Assembly (NCBI GenBank): GCA_014728125.1
Contig: WJMD01000057.1
Span: forward strand, 1 to 55,815
DNA: 55,815 nucleotides
Source: Candidatus Effluviviaceae Genus V sp.
GTDB lineage: Bacteria > Joyebacterota > Joyebacteria > Joyebacterales > Joyebacteraceae
Direction of reading: 5' to 3'
This document shows, one piece after another, positions 39,058 to 47,014 of the stretch. The notes under the pieces were generated by a model that had not been told where the DNA came from, did not search any database, and saw nothing but the letters and a program-made list of their open reading frames with translations. The number at the start of each line of letters is the position of its first letter. The stretch's first letter is position 1. The translations under genes and the position numbers were made by a program.

Positions 39058-39458
39058 GGCCGACCGACGACGGGGTCCGCTCTCTCCGCTTCATCGCAGA
39101 GGAGATCGCGGTGGAGTTCGACGCGGAGCCCGCGCTCGAGAAGAAGCCCGGCCTTCCGGCCGCCTTCGTCTGGAGGGGGAAGCGCTACACGGTGATCCGT
39201 CTGCTGGCGGAGTGGCACGACTACACACGCCGCGGCAGGATGGCGTCCAACATGCGGCCGGAGCATGCGGAGAGGGCCCGCCTGCGCGGGTCGCGCGGCG
39301 TCGGGAGGGACTACTATCGCGTCGTGACCGGTGCCGGCCGGGCCTTCGAGATCTACTACGACCGCGCACCGAGAAGCGCCACCGACGCCAAGGGCTCCTG
39401 GCATCTCTTCCGGGAGATCGCCGTTCAGGAGGACCCGGCCCCGGAGTCGGGGGAATGA
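39054..39458 (+). CDS. DUF6504-like protein
   Basis: A 134-residue protein: FIAEEIAVEFDAEPALEKKPGLPAAFVWRGKRYTVIRLLAEWHDYTRRGR, then YYRVVTGAGRAFEIYYDRAP and SWHLFREIAVQ. Proteins of this pattern are found next to DNA polymerase or repair genes in Actinobacteria and others; they have no known activity. GTG at 39054 overlaps mug by 4 bases, and the stop overlaps the next gene by 4 bases. The setting between mug and an alkyltransferase-like gene supports a repair role. Confidence 0.72.
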   Translation: MRPTDDGVRSLRFIAEEIAVEFDAEPALEKKPGLPAAFVWRGKRYTVIRLLAEWHDYTRRGRMASNMRPEHAERARLRGSRGVGRDYYRVVTGAGRAFEIYYDRAPRSATDAKGSWHLFREIAVQEDPAPESGE

Positions 39459-39805
39459 GCGTCCCGGCCGGGAGAGCGACACACCGCGGAGGAGCGCACG
39501 AGCGGATCCGGCGGACGACCGAACTCGTCCCGCCGGGAAGGGTCGCCAGCTACGGCCAGATAGCCGAGATCACCGGCGGCGTCTCGCCCCGGATGGTCGG
39601 CTACGCGATGGCCGCCCTCGAACCCGGTTCGGGCGTGCCCTGGCACCGCGTCGTCAACGCCCGCGGGGAGATCAGTCTCCCGCCCGGGCGCGGCCGCGAG
39701 GAGCAGCGGGCGTTGCTCGAGGCGGAGGGCGTGTCGTTCGACGAGCGCGGCAGGATCGACCTCGAGACATACGGATGGCGGGGTCCTGCAGCGTCAGCAC
39801 CTTGA
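39455..39805 (+). CDS. Alkyltransferase-like protein (ATL, MGMT family)
   Basis: A 116-residue protein with the MGMT C-terminal DNA-binding domain: RIRRTTELVPPGRVASYGQIAEITG and ALEPGSGVPWHRVVNARGEISLP. The reactive Cys of the PCHRV motif is Trp (PWHRV), the mark of ATL proteins, which bind O6-alkylguanine and recruit nucleotide-excision repair rather than repairing it. ATG overlaps the previous gene by 4 bases. Confidence 0.9.
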   Translation: MSVPAGRATHRGGAHERIRRTTELVPPGRVASYGQIAEITGGVSPRMVGYAMAALEPGSGVPWHRVVNARGEISLPPGRGREEQRALLEAEGVSFDERGRIDLETYGWRGPAASAP

Positions 39806-39843
39806 CCGTGTTCCTGACTGGTGGTTAACTGTCGGAGCCTGAT

Positions 39844-40110
39844 GTGAAGAGACTGCCCGAGACCATGCGCGCCCGAATGACGTACCCGTGCAGCTGGTCG
39901 TACCGCGTCATCGGCGCCGACCTGGAGGCGCTCAAGCGGGCGGCCGGCTCGGTGTTCGGGGACCGCCCTGTGAACTCGACCCTGTCGAACGCCAGCAGGA
40001 CCGGGCGGTATGTCTCACTGAAACTGGTCGTGCGCGTCGAAAGCGAATCAGAGCGGCTCGCATTCTACGAGGCTCTGCGCAGCCATCCGTCCGTTGTTCT
40101 GGTCATCTGA
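39844..40110 (+). CDS. DUF493/YbeD-like small protein
   Basis: An 88-residue protein with the YbeD ferredoxin-like fold pattern: YPCSWSYRVIGADLEALKRAAGSVF, SNASRTGRYVSLKLVVRVESESERLAFYEALRSHPSVVLVI. YbeD-like proteins are thought to regulate allosterically, mechanism unknown. Start GTG at 39844 with GGAGCC upstream. Confidence 0.85.
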   Translation: MKRLPETMRARMTYPCSWSYRVIGADLEALKRAAGSVFGDRPVNSTLSNASRTGRYVSLKLVVRVESESERLAFYEALRSHPSVVLVI

Positions 40111-40125
40111 CCCACGGAGGTCCGA

Positions 40126-40683
40126 GTGTCCTTCATCAAGTGCGACGGCACCGAACCGCTCTCGGATGAGCAAGAGCGGCTGGCGAGGTCGAGCGTCCTT
40201 GCCGTGCACGCGTGCAGCCCTAGGGTCCTCGATGCGCACGTCGCGCTCTACCGTGCGATCGCGTTCGGCGAGGGACCGCTTCCGCGCTCGCGCCGGGAGA
40301 TGATCGCCGTCGCGGTCTCCTCGATGAACGGCTGCCTCTACTGACTGGAGCATCACGGGGCGGCGCTCCGTCGAGAGCTCGAACGTGAGGGGTGGGAGGC
40401 GCAGGAGGCCGACGACCTGGCAGCGCGTCTCGCCGATGAACCTCGAACCATGGCGCTGCCGGAGGACGCGGCGGCGATGCTCCGGTACGTGGCGCTTCTT
40501 ACGCTGGAGCCCCAGCGGGTGAGACGCGAGGACGTCGACAGACTGCGGGAAGCCGGTTTCACCGACCGCGCCGTGCACGACATCTGCGTGCTTGCCGCGT
40601 ACTTCGCCTTCGTCAACAGGACAGCGGACGGTCTGGGCGTCGAGCTGGAGCGAGACCGGTCGGAGAACGGAGGTCGCCGGTGA
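40126..40683 (+). CDS. AhpD-like peroxidase-family protein with an in-frame UGA (CxxU), probable selenocysteine
   Basis: Translated through TGA at 40342-40344, this gives 185 residues with a complete carboxymuconolactone decarboxylase/AhpD domain: LPRSRREMIAVAVSSMNGCLY-U-LEHHGAAL, then LRYVALLTLEPQRVRREDVDRLREAGFTDRAVHDICVLAAYFAFVNRTADGLGVEL. The family motif is CxxC-x3-H; here the second Cys is residue 73, encoded by UGA, giving CxxU. Both parts are in the same frame. TGGAGC and GCTCCG can form a hairpin right after the UGA. It probably acts in thiol-dependent peroxide reduction. GTG start after CGGAGG. Confidence 0.87.
40346..40370 (+). promoter_or_regulatory. SECIS-like hairpin after the AhpD-like UGA
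   Basis: TGGAGC (40346-40351) pairs with GCTCCG (40365-40370; one G-U pair) around a 13-base G-rich loop (with GGGG), starting one base after the TGA. The place fits a bacterial SECIS; the stem is short. Confidence 0.45.
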
Positions 40684-41267
40684 GCCCGTCGGTTCCCAGA
40701 CCCCTGGGCGTCGTCCCGGCCGGAGCCGAGACCGGTCTGGTGATCTTCGTACCGCAGGCTGAGACGCTGGTGCAGCCGTATCGCGAACGGCACGACCCGG
40801 TCGCGGCGCTCGGCATGCCGGCCCACGTGACGGTCTTCTACCCGTTCTTCGAGCCGGACGAGATCGACGGTGAGGTCCTCGCTGCGCTCGAGCGAATTGC
40901 GCAGGACCACGACGCGTTCTCGTTCAGCCTGACGGGAGTCGAGCGGTTCCCGGGTGTACTTTTCATGACGCCGGAGCCGAGAGAGCCGTTTGAGAGACTC
41001 TCTCAGGCGACCGCGACGGCCTTCCCGACGCTCAGCATGTATGAGGGTGAGCACAGGACGTTCGTACCGCATCTGACGGTGGCTCATGCGGACGATAAAC
41101 GGAAGCTGGACACCATCGCGGGCCGGTTCACGCGTGAGGCCGAACCTCATCTGCCCATTAACGCCTACGCCGGCCACCTCTGTCTGATGGAAAGCCGGGG
41201 GGAATGCTGGCGTCGACGCGAGTCGTTCCGACTGCGCGACCCGGAACACGAGGAGGCGGCGTTGTGA
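40680..41267 (+). CDS. 2'-5' RNA ligase superfamily protein
   Basis: A 195-residue protein with the two HxT/S motifs of the 2H phosphoesterase fold: AHVTVFYPF and HLTVAH. Proteins of this fold act on 2',3'-cyclic phosphate or 2'-5' linked RNA ends; the exact substrate is not clear. GTG start overlaps the AhpD-like gene by 4 bases, and the stop overlaps the next start. Confidence 0.87.
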   Translation: MSPSVPRPLGVVPAGAETGLVIFVPQAETLVQPYRERHDPVAALGMPAHVTVFYPFFEPDEIDGEVLAALERIAQDHDAFSFSLTGVERFPGVLFMTPEPREPFERLSQATATAFPTLSMYEGEHRTFVPHLTVAHADDKRKLDTIAGRFTREAEPHLPINAYAGHLCLMESRGECWRRRESFRLRDPEHEEAAL

Positions 41268-42058
41268 AGCGTGCGATCTACCAGGTGGACGCGTTCGCGA
41301 GCGAGCGCTTCAAGGGCAATCCGGCGGCGGTCGTCGTGCTGCACCGGGGCGACGACTGGCCCGCCGACGGCCTGCTTCTGTCCGTGGCGAAGGAGAACAA
41401 CCTCTCTGAGACCGCGTACGTTCGGCCTGAGGGAGCCGAACTCCATCTGAGGTGGTTCACGCCCTCCACCGAGATCGAGCTCTGCGGACACGCGACGCTG
41501 GCGACGGCGTTCGTGCTCATCGACATCCTCGACAACGAGGCCGATCACGTGACGTTTCAGACATTGAGCGGCGAACTCGAGGTGGTCAGGAACGGCGATG
41601 TCTTCACGCTGGACTTCCCGGCGCGTCCGCCGCAGGACGAGACCGAGGTTCCCGGGCTCGTCGAGGCGCTCGGACGGACTCCGACGGCCCTTCTCGGGGG
41701 GCGTTATCCGATGGCGGTCTATGAAAGTGAACGCGACATCAGGGCCATCGTCCCGGACATGCAGCGGCTGGCGGCGCTTCCCGTCCACGGCGCGATCGTC
41801 ACCGCGCCCGGCGAGGAGATCGACTTCGTCTCGAGGTTCTTCGCTCCCGGCATCGGGGTCCCGGAGGATCCGGTGACGGGCTCGACGCACACGACGCTGA
41901 TCCCGTTCTGGAGCGAACGTCTCGGCAAGTCGGACCTCATCGCGCGCCAGCTCTCGGAGCGCGGCGGCGAGCTCAGATGCAGCGCGAGAGGGGACAGGGT
42001 CGGCATCGGCGGACGAGCCGTGCTGTTTCTCGAGGGGCAGATCGAGCTGGCGTGGTAG
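41264..42058 (+). CDS. PhzF-family isomerase/epimerase-like protein
   Basis: A 264-residue protein with PhzF features: YQVDAFASERFKGNPAAVVVL, NNLSETAYV (catalytic Glu), LRWFTPSTEIELCGHATLATA and EDPVTGSTHTTLIPFW. PhzF-like proteins have two diaminopimelate epimerase-like halves and most have unknown substrates. GTG overlaps the previous gene by 4 bases, with GGAGGCG upstream. Confidence 0.92.
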   Translation: MKRAIYQVDAFASERFKGNPAAVVVLHRGDDWPADGLLLSVAKENNLSETAYVRPEGAELHLRWFTPSTEIELCGHATLATAFVLIDILDNEADHVTFQTLSGELEVVRNGDVFTLDFPARPPQDETEVPGLVEALGRTPTALLGGRYPMAVYESERDIRAIVPDMQRLAALPVHGAIVTAPGEEIDFVSRFFAPGIGVPEDPVTGSTHTTLIPFWSERLGKSDLIARQLSERGGELRCSARGDRVGIGGRAVLFLEGQIELAW

Positions 42059-42069
42059 AAGGGGGGGAG

Positions 42070-42483
42070 ATGAAACGTGTGCTGTTCGTGTGCACCGGCA
42101 ACGCCGCGCGGTCGCAGATGGCGGAAGGCTACCTTCGGACCCGCTACGGTGACCGCTATGAAGCGCTGAGCGGCGGTACCGAGCCCGGAACCGTGCGGCC
42201 CCTCGCCGTCGAGGCCATGCGCGAGTCGGGGGTCGACATCTCGTCGCAGCGTTCGAAGTCGGTCGACGAGTTCCTCGACGCTGACATCGACGTCGTCGTG
42301 ACGCTCTGCGACCAGGCACGCGAATCGTGTCCCTTCTTTCCCGGGGGCGGCACCAGGGAGCACAGGGGATTCGAGGACCCCGCGGCGGCCGAGGGCAGCA
42401 GGGATGAGCGCCTCGACGTCTTCCGAAGGGTCCGCGACGAGATCATGGGCTGGATCGACGAGCGATTCGGGGAGGGAATATGA
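42070..42483 (+). CDS. arsC: Thioredoxin-coupled arsenate reductase/low-MW phosphatase-fold protein
   Basis: A 137-residue protein with the P-loop VCTGNAARSQMAEG (Cys8, the nucleophile), RSKSVDEF and LCDQARESCPFF (Cys80, Cys87). The three Cys are spaced as in thioredoxin-type ArsC (10, 82, 89 in S. aureus, from memory), so arsenate reduction to arsenite is likely. GGGGGG precedes the ATG. No arsenite pump or ArsR is next to it. Its stop overlaps the next start by 4 bases. Confidence 0.85.
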   Translation: MKRVLFVCTGNAARSQMAEGYLRTRYGDRYEALSGGTEPGTVRPLAVEAMRESGVDISSQRSKSVDEFLDADIDVVVTLCDQARESCPFFPGGGTREHRGFEDPAAAEGSRDERLDVFRRVRDEIMGWIDERFGEGI

Positions 42484-42863
42484 GCGAGCAGGGGTTCGAC
42501 GCGGGCATCACGTTCTGTGCAACGACCGACCTCGAGGCCACGTCGGCCTTCTACGAAGGGTTGTTGGGCCTCAGGCTCGTTCTCGACCAGGGCCAGTGCC
42601 GCATCTACCGGCTCTCGCCGTCCTGCCACGTCGGGTTCTGTCTGAAGGACGAGCCCGCGGACACGCGGGGCATCGTCCTGACGTTCGTGACGGACGAGGT
42701 CGATGCGTGGTACGAGAGGCTCACCGAGGCGGGCGTTTCCGTCGAGAAGGAGCCCCAGTCGAACGAGGAGTACCGGATCTACCATCTCTTCGCGCGCGAC
42801 CCGAACGGCTACCTCGTCGAGATCCAGCGCTTCGACGATCCCCGCTGGTCGACGGAGGGCTGA
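42480..42863 (+). CDS. VOC-family (glyoxalase-like) protein
   Basis: A 127-residue protein with two beta-alpha-beta units: FCATTDLEATSAFYEGLLGLRLV and VDAWYERLTEAGVSVEKEP, ending IYHLFARDPNGYLVEIQRFDDP. The family binds a metal and includes glyoxalases, dioxygenases and antibiotic-binding proteins. ATG overlaps arsC by 4 bases, which could imply a role in arsenic or thiol stress, but the pairing may be fortuitous. Confidence 0.88.
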   Translation: MSEQGFDAGITFCATTDLEATSAFYEGLLGLRLVLDQGQCRIYRLSPSCHVGFCLKDEPADTRGIVLTFVTDEVDAWYERLTEAGVSVEKEPQSNEEYRIYHLFARDPNGYLVEIQRFDDPRWSTEG

Positions 42864-42865
42864 CA

Positions 42866-44866
42866 ATGCGGAGCACACTTCTCCTGCTCCTCGGGGGACT
42901 GATGATGCTTGGAGCATCCGGGACCCGGGCGCTCGAGAGCCCGGAGAACCTGACATCGCCGTCCGGTACCGTCACCGTCGCCTTCCATCTGGAGGATGGG
43001 CGGCCGTTCTACGCGGTCACACACAGGGGGCGGCCGGTCGTCCTGCCGTCGGAGCTCGGTTTCGTGCTGGGCGACGGGCCGTTCGACGGACCGTTCGAAC
43101 TCGTGTCGACCGACCGCCGGTCACACGACGGAACATGGAAGCCCGTCTGGGGTGCATTCGAGCGGGTCAGGAACCACTACAATGAACTCGATGTGACGCT
43201 CCGCGAGACGGCTGGTCGCGGTCGAACGCTCGACATCGTCTTCCGTGCGTACGACGATGGGGCGGCGTTCCGCTATCGCTTTCCCGAAGGCGGAGGCCGC
43301 GGGCCCTTCGAGATCATGGAGGAGCGGTCGACCTTCCGTTTCGGCGGCGACCACACGGTCTGGTGGACCGTGCAGGACTTCGACAGCTACGAGCATCTCT
43401 ATCGCAAGACGCCGCTGTCTCGACTCGAGGCGGCGAACACACCAATCACGATGCGCTTCGCCGACGGACTGCACGTCAGCCTGCACGAGGCCGACCTGAC
43501 CGACTACTCCGGCATGACGCTCGTGCCGGCCGACGGGACCGGACTCGCCCTCCGGAGCGCTCTCGTCCCGTGGCCGGACGGCGTCAAGGTGCTGGCCGAG
43601 GCCCCGTGCCGGACCCCGTGGAGGACGATCCAGATCGCGGAGACCCCCGGCGGGCTGGTCGAGTCGCAGCTCATTGCGAACCTCAACGAACCGTGCGCCC
43701 TGGACGACACGTCCTGGATCCGCCCCATGACGTACATCGGGATCTGGTGGGGCATGCACATCGGGAAGTACTCCTGGCACGAGGGTGCGACCCACGGTGC
43801 GACCACGGAGAATGCAAAGCGCTACATCGACTTCGCGGCGCGGCACGACATCCCCGGCGTGCTCATCGAGGGATGGAACACCGGCTGGGACCGCTGGGGT
43901 CAGGAGGGCGCCTTCGACTACGTGACGCCTTACGACGATTTCGACCTCGAGGAGGTAGTCGCCTACGCGCGCGAACGGGACGTCTCCATCATCGGTCATC
44001 ACGAGACCGGCGGCGACGCCCGTTCGTACGAGAACGTGCTCGACGACGCGCTCGGGTTGTACGCTTCGCTCGGCGTCCCCGCCGTGAAGACAGGCTACGC
44101 GGGGCCGATCGTCCCGTCGGGGCTTCATCACCACGGGCAGTGGATGGTCCAGCACTACCGCAGGGTCGTCGAGGCGGCCGCGCGCCACCGCATCATGCTC
44201 GATGTGCACGAACCGATCAAGCCGACCGGGCTTCGGAGAACGTGGCCCCACATGATGACGCGGGAGGGCGTCCGAGGGATGGAGTACAACGCCTGGAGCG
44301 AGGGGAACCCGCCCGAGCACACGACCATCCTGCCGTTCACCCGGATGCTCGCGGGGCCGCTGGACTACACGCCGGGCATCTTCGACATGTTCTTCGAGGA
44401 GCAGAACCGCCCCGAGAACAGCGTGAAGAGCACGCTGGCCAAACAGCTGGCGCTCTACGTCGTGCTCGAAAGCCCACTGCAGATGGCGGCCGACCTCATC
44501 GAGAACTACGAGGAGCATCCCGTCTTCGCATTCATCGAGCGGGTTCCCGTGACCTGGGACGAGACGCGGGTCCCCGAGGCCGCGGTCGGCGACTACTGCG
44601 TCTTCGTGAGGCGAGACAACCTCGACTGGTACATCGGTGCCGTAACGGACGAGACGGGCAGGACCGTGACCGTCTCTCTTGACTTCCTCGACCCCAGGAG
44701 AACGTACGAAGGGACGCTCTACGTCGACGGGGAGGACGCTCACTGGAGAGACGGGCCGGCGTCCTACGCCATCGAGTCGAGGACGCTCACATCGGACGAC
44801 GAGTTGACGCTGCGGCTGGCGCCCGGTGGCGGGGCCGCCGTTAGGCTGACGCCGCACCGCTGGTAG
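42866..44866 (+). CDS. GH97 family glycoside hydrolase, inverting (SusB-like alpha-glucosidase type)
   Basis: A 666-residue exported protein with signal peptide (LLLLLGGLMMLGASGTRAL), an N-terminal beta-sandwich, a catalytic barrel and a C-terminal beta domain as in GH97. The key acids Glu380 (HHETGG), Glu449 (DVHEPIKPTG) and Glu473 (MEYNAW) have the same spacing as Glu439, Glu508 and Glu532 in B. thetaiotaomicron SusB (from memory), and Glu467 fits the calcium ligand Glu526. This points to the inverting group. No SusC/D pair lies nearby. It begins 2 bases after the VOC gene. Confidence 0.9.
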   Translation: MRSTLLLLLGGLMMLGASGTRALESPENLTSPSGTVTVAFHLEDGRPFYAVTHRGRPVVLPSELGFVLGDGPFDGPFELVSTDRRSHDGTWKPVWGAFERVRNHYNELDVTLRETAGRGRTLDIVFRAYDDGAAFRYRFPEGGGRGPFEIMEERSTFRFGGDHTVWWTVQDFDSYEHLYRKTPLSRLEAANTPITMRFADGLHVSLHEADLTDYSGMTLVPADGTGLALRSALVPWPDGVKVLAEAPCRTPWRTIQIAETPGGLVESQLIANLNEPCALDDTSWIRPMTYIGIWWGMHIGKYSWHEGATHGATTENAKRYIDFAARHDIPGVLIEGWNTGWDRWGQEGAFDYVTPYDDFDLEEVVAYARERDVSIIGHHETGGDARSYENVLDDALGLYASLGVPAVKTGYAGPIVPSGLHHHGQWMVQHYRRVVEAAARHRIMLDVHEPIKPTGLRRTWPHMMTREGVRGMEYNAWSEGNPPEHTTILPFTRMLAGPLDYTPGIFDMFFEEQNRPENSVKSTLAKQLALYVVLESPLQMAADLIENYEEHPVFAFIERVPVTWDETRVPEAAVGDYCVFVRRDNLDWYIGAVTDETGRTVTVSLDFLDPRRTYEGTLYVDGEDAHWRDGPASYAIESRTLTSDDELTLRLAPGGGAAVRLTPHRW

Positions 44867-44896
44867 CGTGCGCCGGGACATGCTCTGGAGGAGTGC

Positions 44897-45895
44897 ATGG
44901 CAGATCTCACGACAACCTACATGGGCCTCACGCTCAGGAACCCGATCATCGTCGGGAGCTCGGGCCTTACGGACTCGGCCGACGGCGTCAGAAAGTGCGA
45001 GGACGCAGGCGCGGGCGCCGTCGTGCTCAAGTCGATCTTCGAGGAGCAGATCCTCGCGCAGCTCGAGGACCTCAAGGACGCCGGCAGCGAGCTTGAGTTC
45101 CAGCATGCCGAGGCCGCCGATTACATCACACGGTACGGGCGCGAGAACGCCGTCGACCACTACATCCGGCTCGTTCGCGAGTCGAACGAAGCGGTCGACA
45201 TCCCGGTCATCGCCAGTGTGCACTGCGTCTCGCCGGGCGGCTGGGTCGAGTTCGTGGACAGGGTCCAGGCGGCCGGCGCTGATGCCGTCGAGCTGAACGT
45301 GTACGTGCTGCCGTCCGACCCGACGCGCGACGGGCGGGACTACGAGCAGGTCTACATCGACATCCTCTCCGACGTGCAACGGGTCGCGAAGGTGCCTGTC
45401 TCCCTCAAGATCGGGAGCTCGTTTTCCGGCCTCGCGCGCATGGCCGTCGACCTCGCGGGCGCGGGGGCCGACGCGCTGGTCCTCTTCAACCGGTTCGCGC
45501 GAATCGACTTCGATATCGACTCGATGAAGGTCGTTCCCGGACCCTACCTGAGCGGTCCCGAGGAGCTGCTCGTACCGCTCAGGTGGATCTCCATCCTCTC
45601 GGGCCTCGTGCGCTGCGATCTGTCGGCGAGCACGGGGGTCCACGACGGGAGCGGCGTCGTCCGAGCGATCCTCGCCGGCGCCTCGGCCGTTCAGATGTGC
45701 TCGGCGCTCTACAAGGGCGGGGTCGAGCGTATTGCGCCGACCCTGAAAGAGGTCGAACGCTGGATGGACGCTCACGAGGTCGCCGTGATCGGCACGTTCA
45801 AGGGCCGGATGAGCCGATCGGCGAGCGGACAGGGAGAGGCCATCGAGCGGGTGCAGTTCATGAAGATGTCGGTCGGAGAGACCGAAGCGGCCTGA
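44897..45895 (+). CDS. Dihydroorotate dehydrogenase-like protein
   Basis: A 332-residue TIM-barrel protein with PyrD-like motifs: TYMGLTLRNPIIVGSSGLTDSADGVRKCEDAGAGAVVLKSIFEEQI, DAVELNVYVLP (Asn region), VSLKIGSSFSGL and the FMN-binding end GASAVQMCSALYKGG. The pattern IFEEQI rather than that of true PyrD indicates the DHOD-like group, which probably binds FMN but whose substrate is unknown. GGAGG precedes the ATG. Confidence 0.85.
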   Translation: MADLTTTYMGLTLRNPIIVGSSGLTDSADGVRKCEDAGAGAVVLKSIFEEQILAQLEDLKDAGSELEFQHAEAADYITRYGRENAVDHYIRLVRESNEAVDIPVIASVHCVSPGGWVEFVDRVQAAGADAVELNVYVLPSDPTRDGRDYEQVYIDILSDVQRVAKVPVSLKIGSSFSGLARMAVDLAGAGADALVLFNRFARIDFDIDSMKVVPGPYLSGPEELLVPLRWISILSGLVRCDLSASTGVHDGSGVVRAILAGASAVQMCSALYKGGVERIAPTLKEVERWMDAHEVAVIGTFKGRMSRSASGQGEAIERVQFMKMSVGETEAA

Positions 45896-45906
45896 GAGGA
45901 GGACAC

Positions 45907-46197
45907 GTGGACGACAGGGAGCTCTACGAACGCGCCCGGCAACGTGTTGAGGAGATCAAGGGATTCTATGTCCATCTCGTGACCTATCTCCTCGTGAACC
46001 TGGGACTCTTCATCATCAACGTGATGACCTCACCGGGCTACTACTGGTTCGTGTGGCCACTCTTCGGATGGGGCATCGGTCTCGTCGCCCATGCCGTCGG
46101 TACGTTCGGGGGCGGTATGTTCGGCGAGTCATGGCAGGAGAGGAAGATCGAGGAGATCGTGGAGAAGGAGCGCCGGCGGCGCGGGGGCGCCTCGTGA
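45907..46197 (+). CDS. 2TM-domain membrane protein
   Basis: A 96-residue protein with the 2TM domain: RVEEIKGFYVHLVTYLLVNLGLFIINVMTSPGYYWFVWPLFGWGIGLVAHAVGTFGG, then a charged helix. Two membrane helices are followed by a basic and acidic C-terminus (EEIVEKERRRR). Start GTG at 45907 after GAGGAGG. Its stop overlaps the msrA start (GTGA). Confidence 0.87.
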   Translation: MDDRELYERARQRVEEIKGFYVHLVTYLLVNLGLFIINVMTSPGYYWFVWPLFGWGIGLVAHAVGTFGGGMFGESWQERKIEEIVEKERRRRGGAS

Positions 46198-46985
46198 TCG
46201 CGTATCCGGGCGGCCGGGTACGAACGGCGTCATTCGTCGTTCTTACGATCGTAGGTCTGGTCGCGGCCGGGACCTCGGCAACGGTGGGAGAAGACGCAGT
46301 GTCGGTTGACGGTCCAGCACACGCGACACGGACGGACGTTCCCCCGATCGATGCAGCGGCGCCCGGGATCGTTGAGACCGCGGCGTTCGCGTTCGGATGA
46401 TTCTGGGGCGCCGAGGCCCGGTTCGGGTGCGTTCCAGGCGTCGTCAGAACGAGAGTGGGCTACGCCGGAGGTGAGACGGCGAGTCCGACGTATCGGAGCA
46501 TGGGAGACCACACGGAGACCGTCCAGCTCGACTACGACCCGCGGATGGTGTCGTACCAGGAGCTCCTGGAGGTCTTCTGGAGAGGCCACGCGCCCACGCG
46601 GCGTTCGTGGTCGCGACAGTACATGGCGGCCGTCTTCTATGACTCCGACGAGCAGAGGAAGCTCGCTGAGGTGTCGAAGGAGCAACTCGAGGACGAGCTC
46701 GGACGGGAAGTCCTGACGCGCGTGCTCCCGCTCAGGAGCTTCACATACGCCGAGGACTATCACCAGAAGTACCGCCTGCGGCGGGAGGAAGTCGTTCTGA
46801 GAGACCTCATGCACTACTTCGACAAGGAGCGGGAGTTCATCCACTCGACCGCGGCCTCGAAACTCAACGGCTACCTCTACGGATGCGGTTCGCTGGAGTT
46901 GCTGCGCTCGGAACTCGGCGGTCTCGGACTGAGCGACGAAGGCAACGAGAGGGTCATCGAGGTGGTGCGGGCGCTCGACGGCTGA
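46194..46985 (+). CDS. msrA: Exported peptide methionine sulfoxide reductase MsrA with in-frame UGA (GUFWG), probable selenocysteine
   Basis: Translated through TGA at 46398-46400, this gives 263 residues: an N-terminal membrane/signal segment (SFVVLTIVGLVAAGTSA), a linker, then MsrA: [51 protein letters not shown], and YHQKYRLR. Residue 69 is the UGA and sits exactly at the catalytic Cys of the GCFWG motif. A normal stop there would leave no MsrA. A 7-bp/4-bp hairpin lies 4 bases after the UGA. Reduces methionine-S-sulfoxide in exported proteins. GTG start overlaps the 2TM gene by 4 bases. Confidence 0.9.
46405..46435 (+). promoter_or_regulatory. SECIS-like hairpin after the MsrA UGA
   Basis: GGGGCGC (46405-46411) pairs with GCGTTCC (46429-46435; two G-U pairs) and CCCG (46417-46420) with CGGG (46424-46427), enclosing a GTT loop with an asymmetric internal bulge. 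The apical loop is 21 bases after the UGA, the usual range for bacterial SECIS elements. Confidence 0.6.
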
Positions 46986-47014
46986 GGCCCCGGCGTCCGG
47001 CCTGACGGAGGCAC

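Noticed and set aside
39807-39837. TTGACC-17-TTAACT as a promoter for the YbeD-like gene
   Set aside because: The -10 box matches only three of six positions, and the gene can be read from the upstream operon.
25903-46985. Recoding of UGA as Trp or Gly throughout the genome
   Set aside because: Many clean genes in the window end at TGA at family-typical lengths; only three TGA codons fall at Cys positions.
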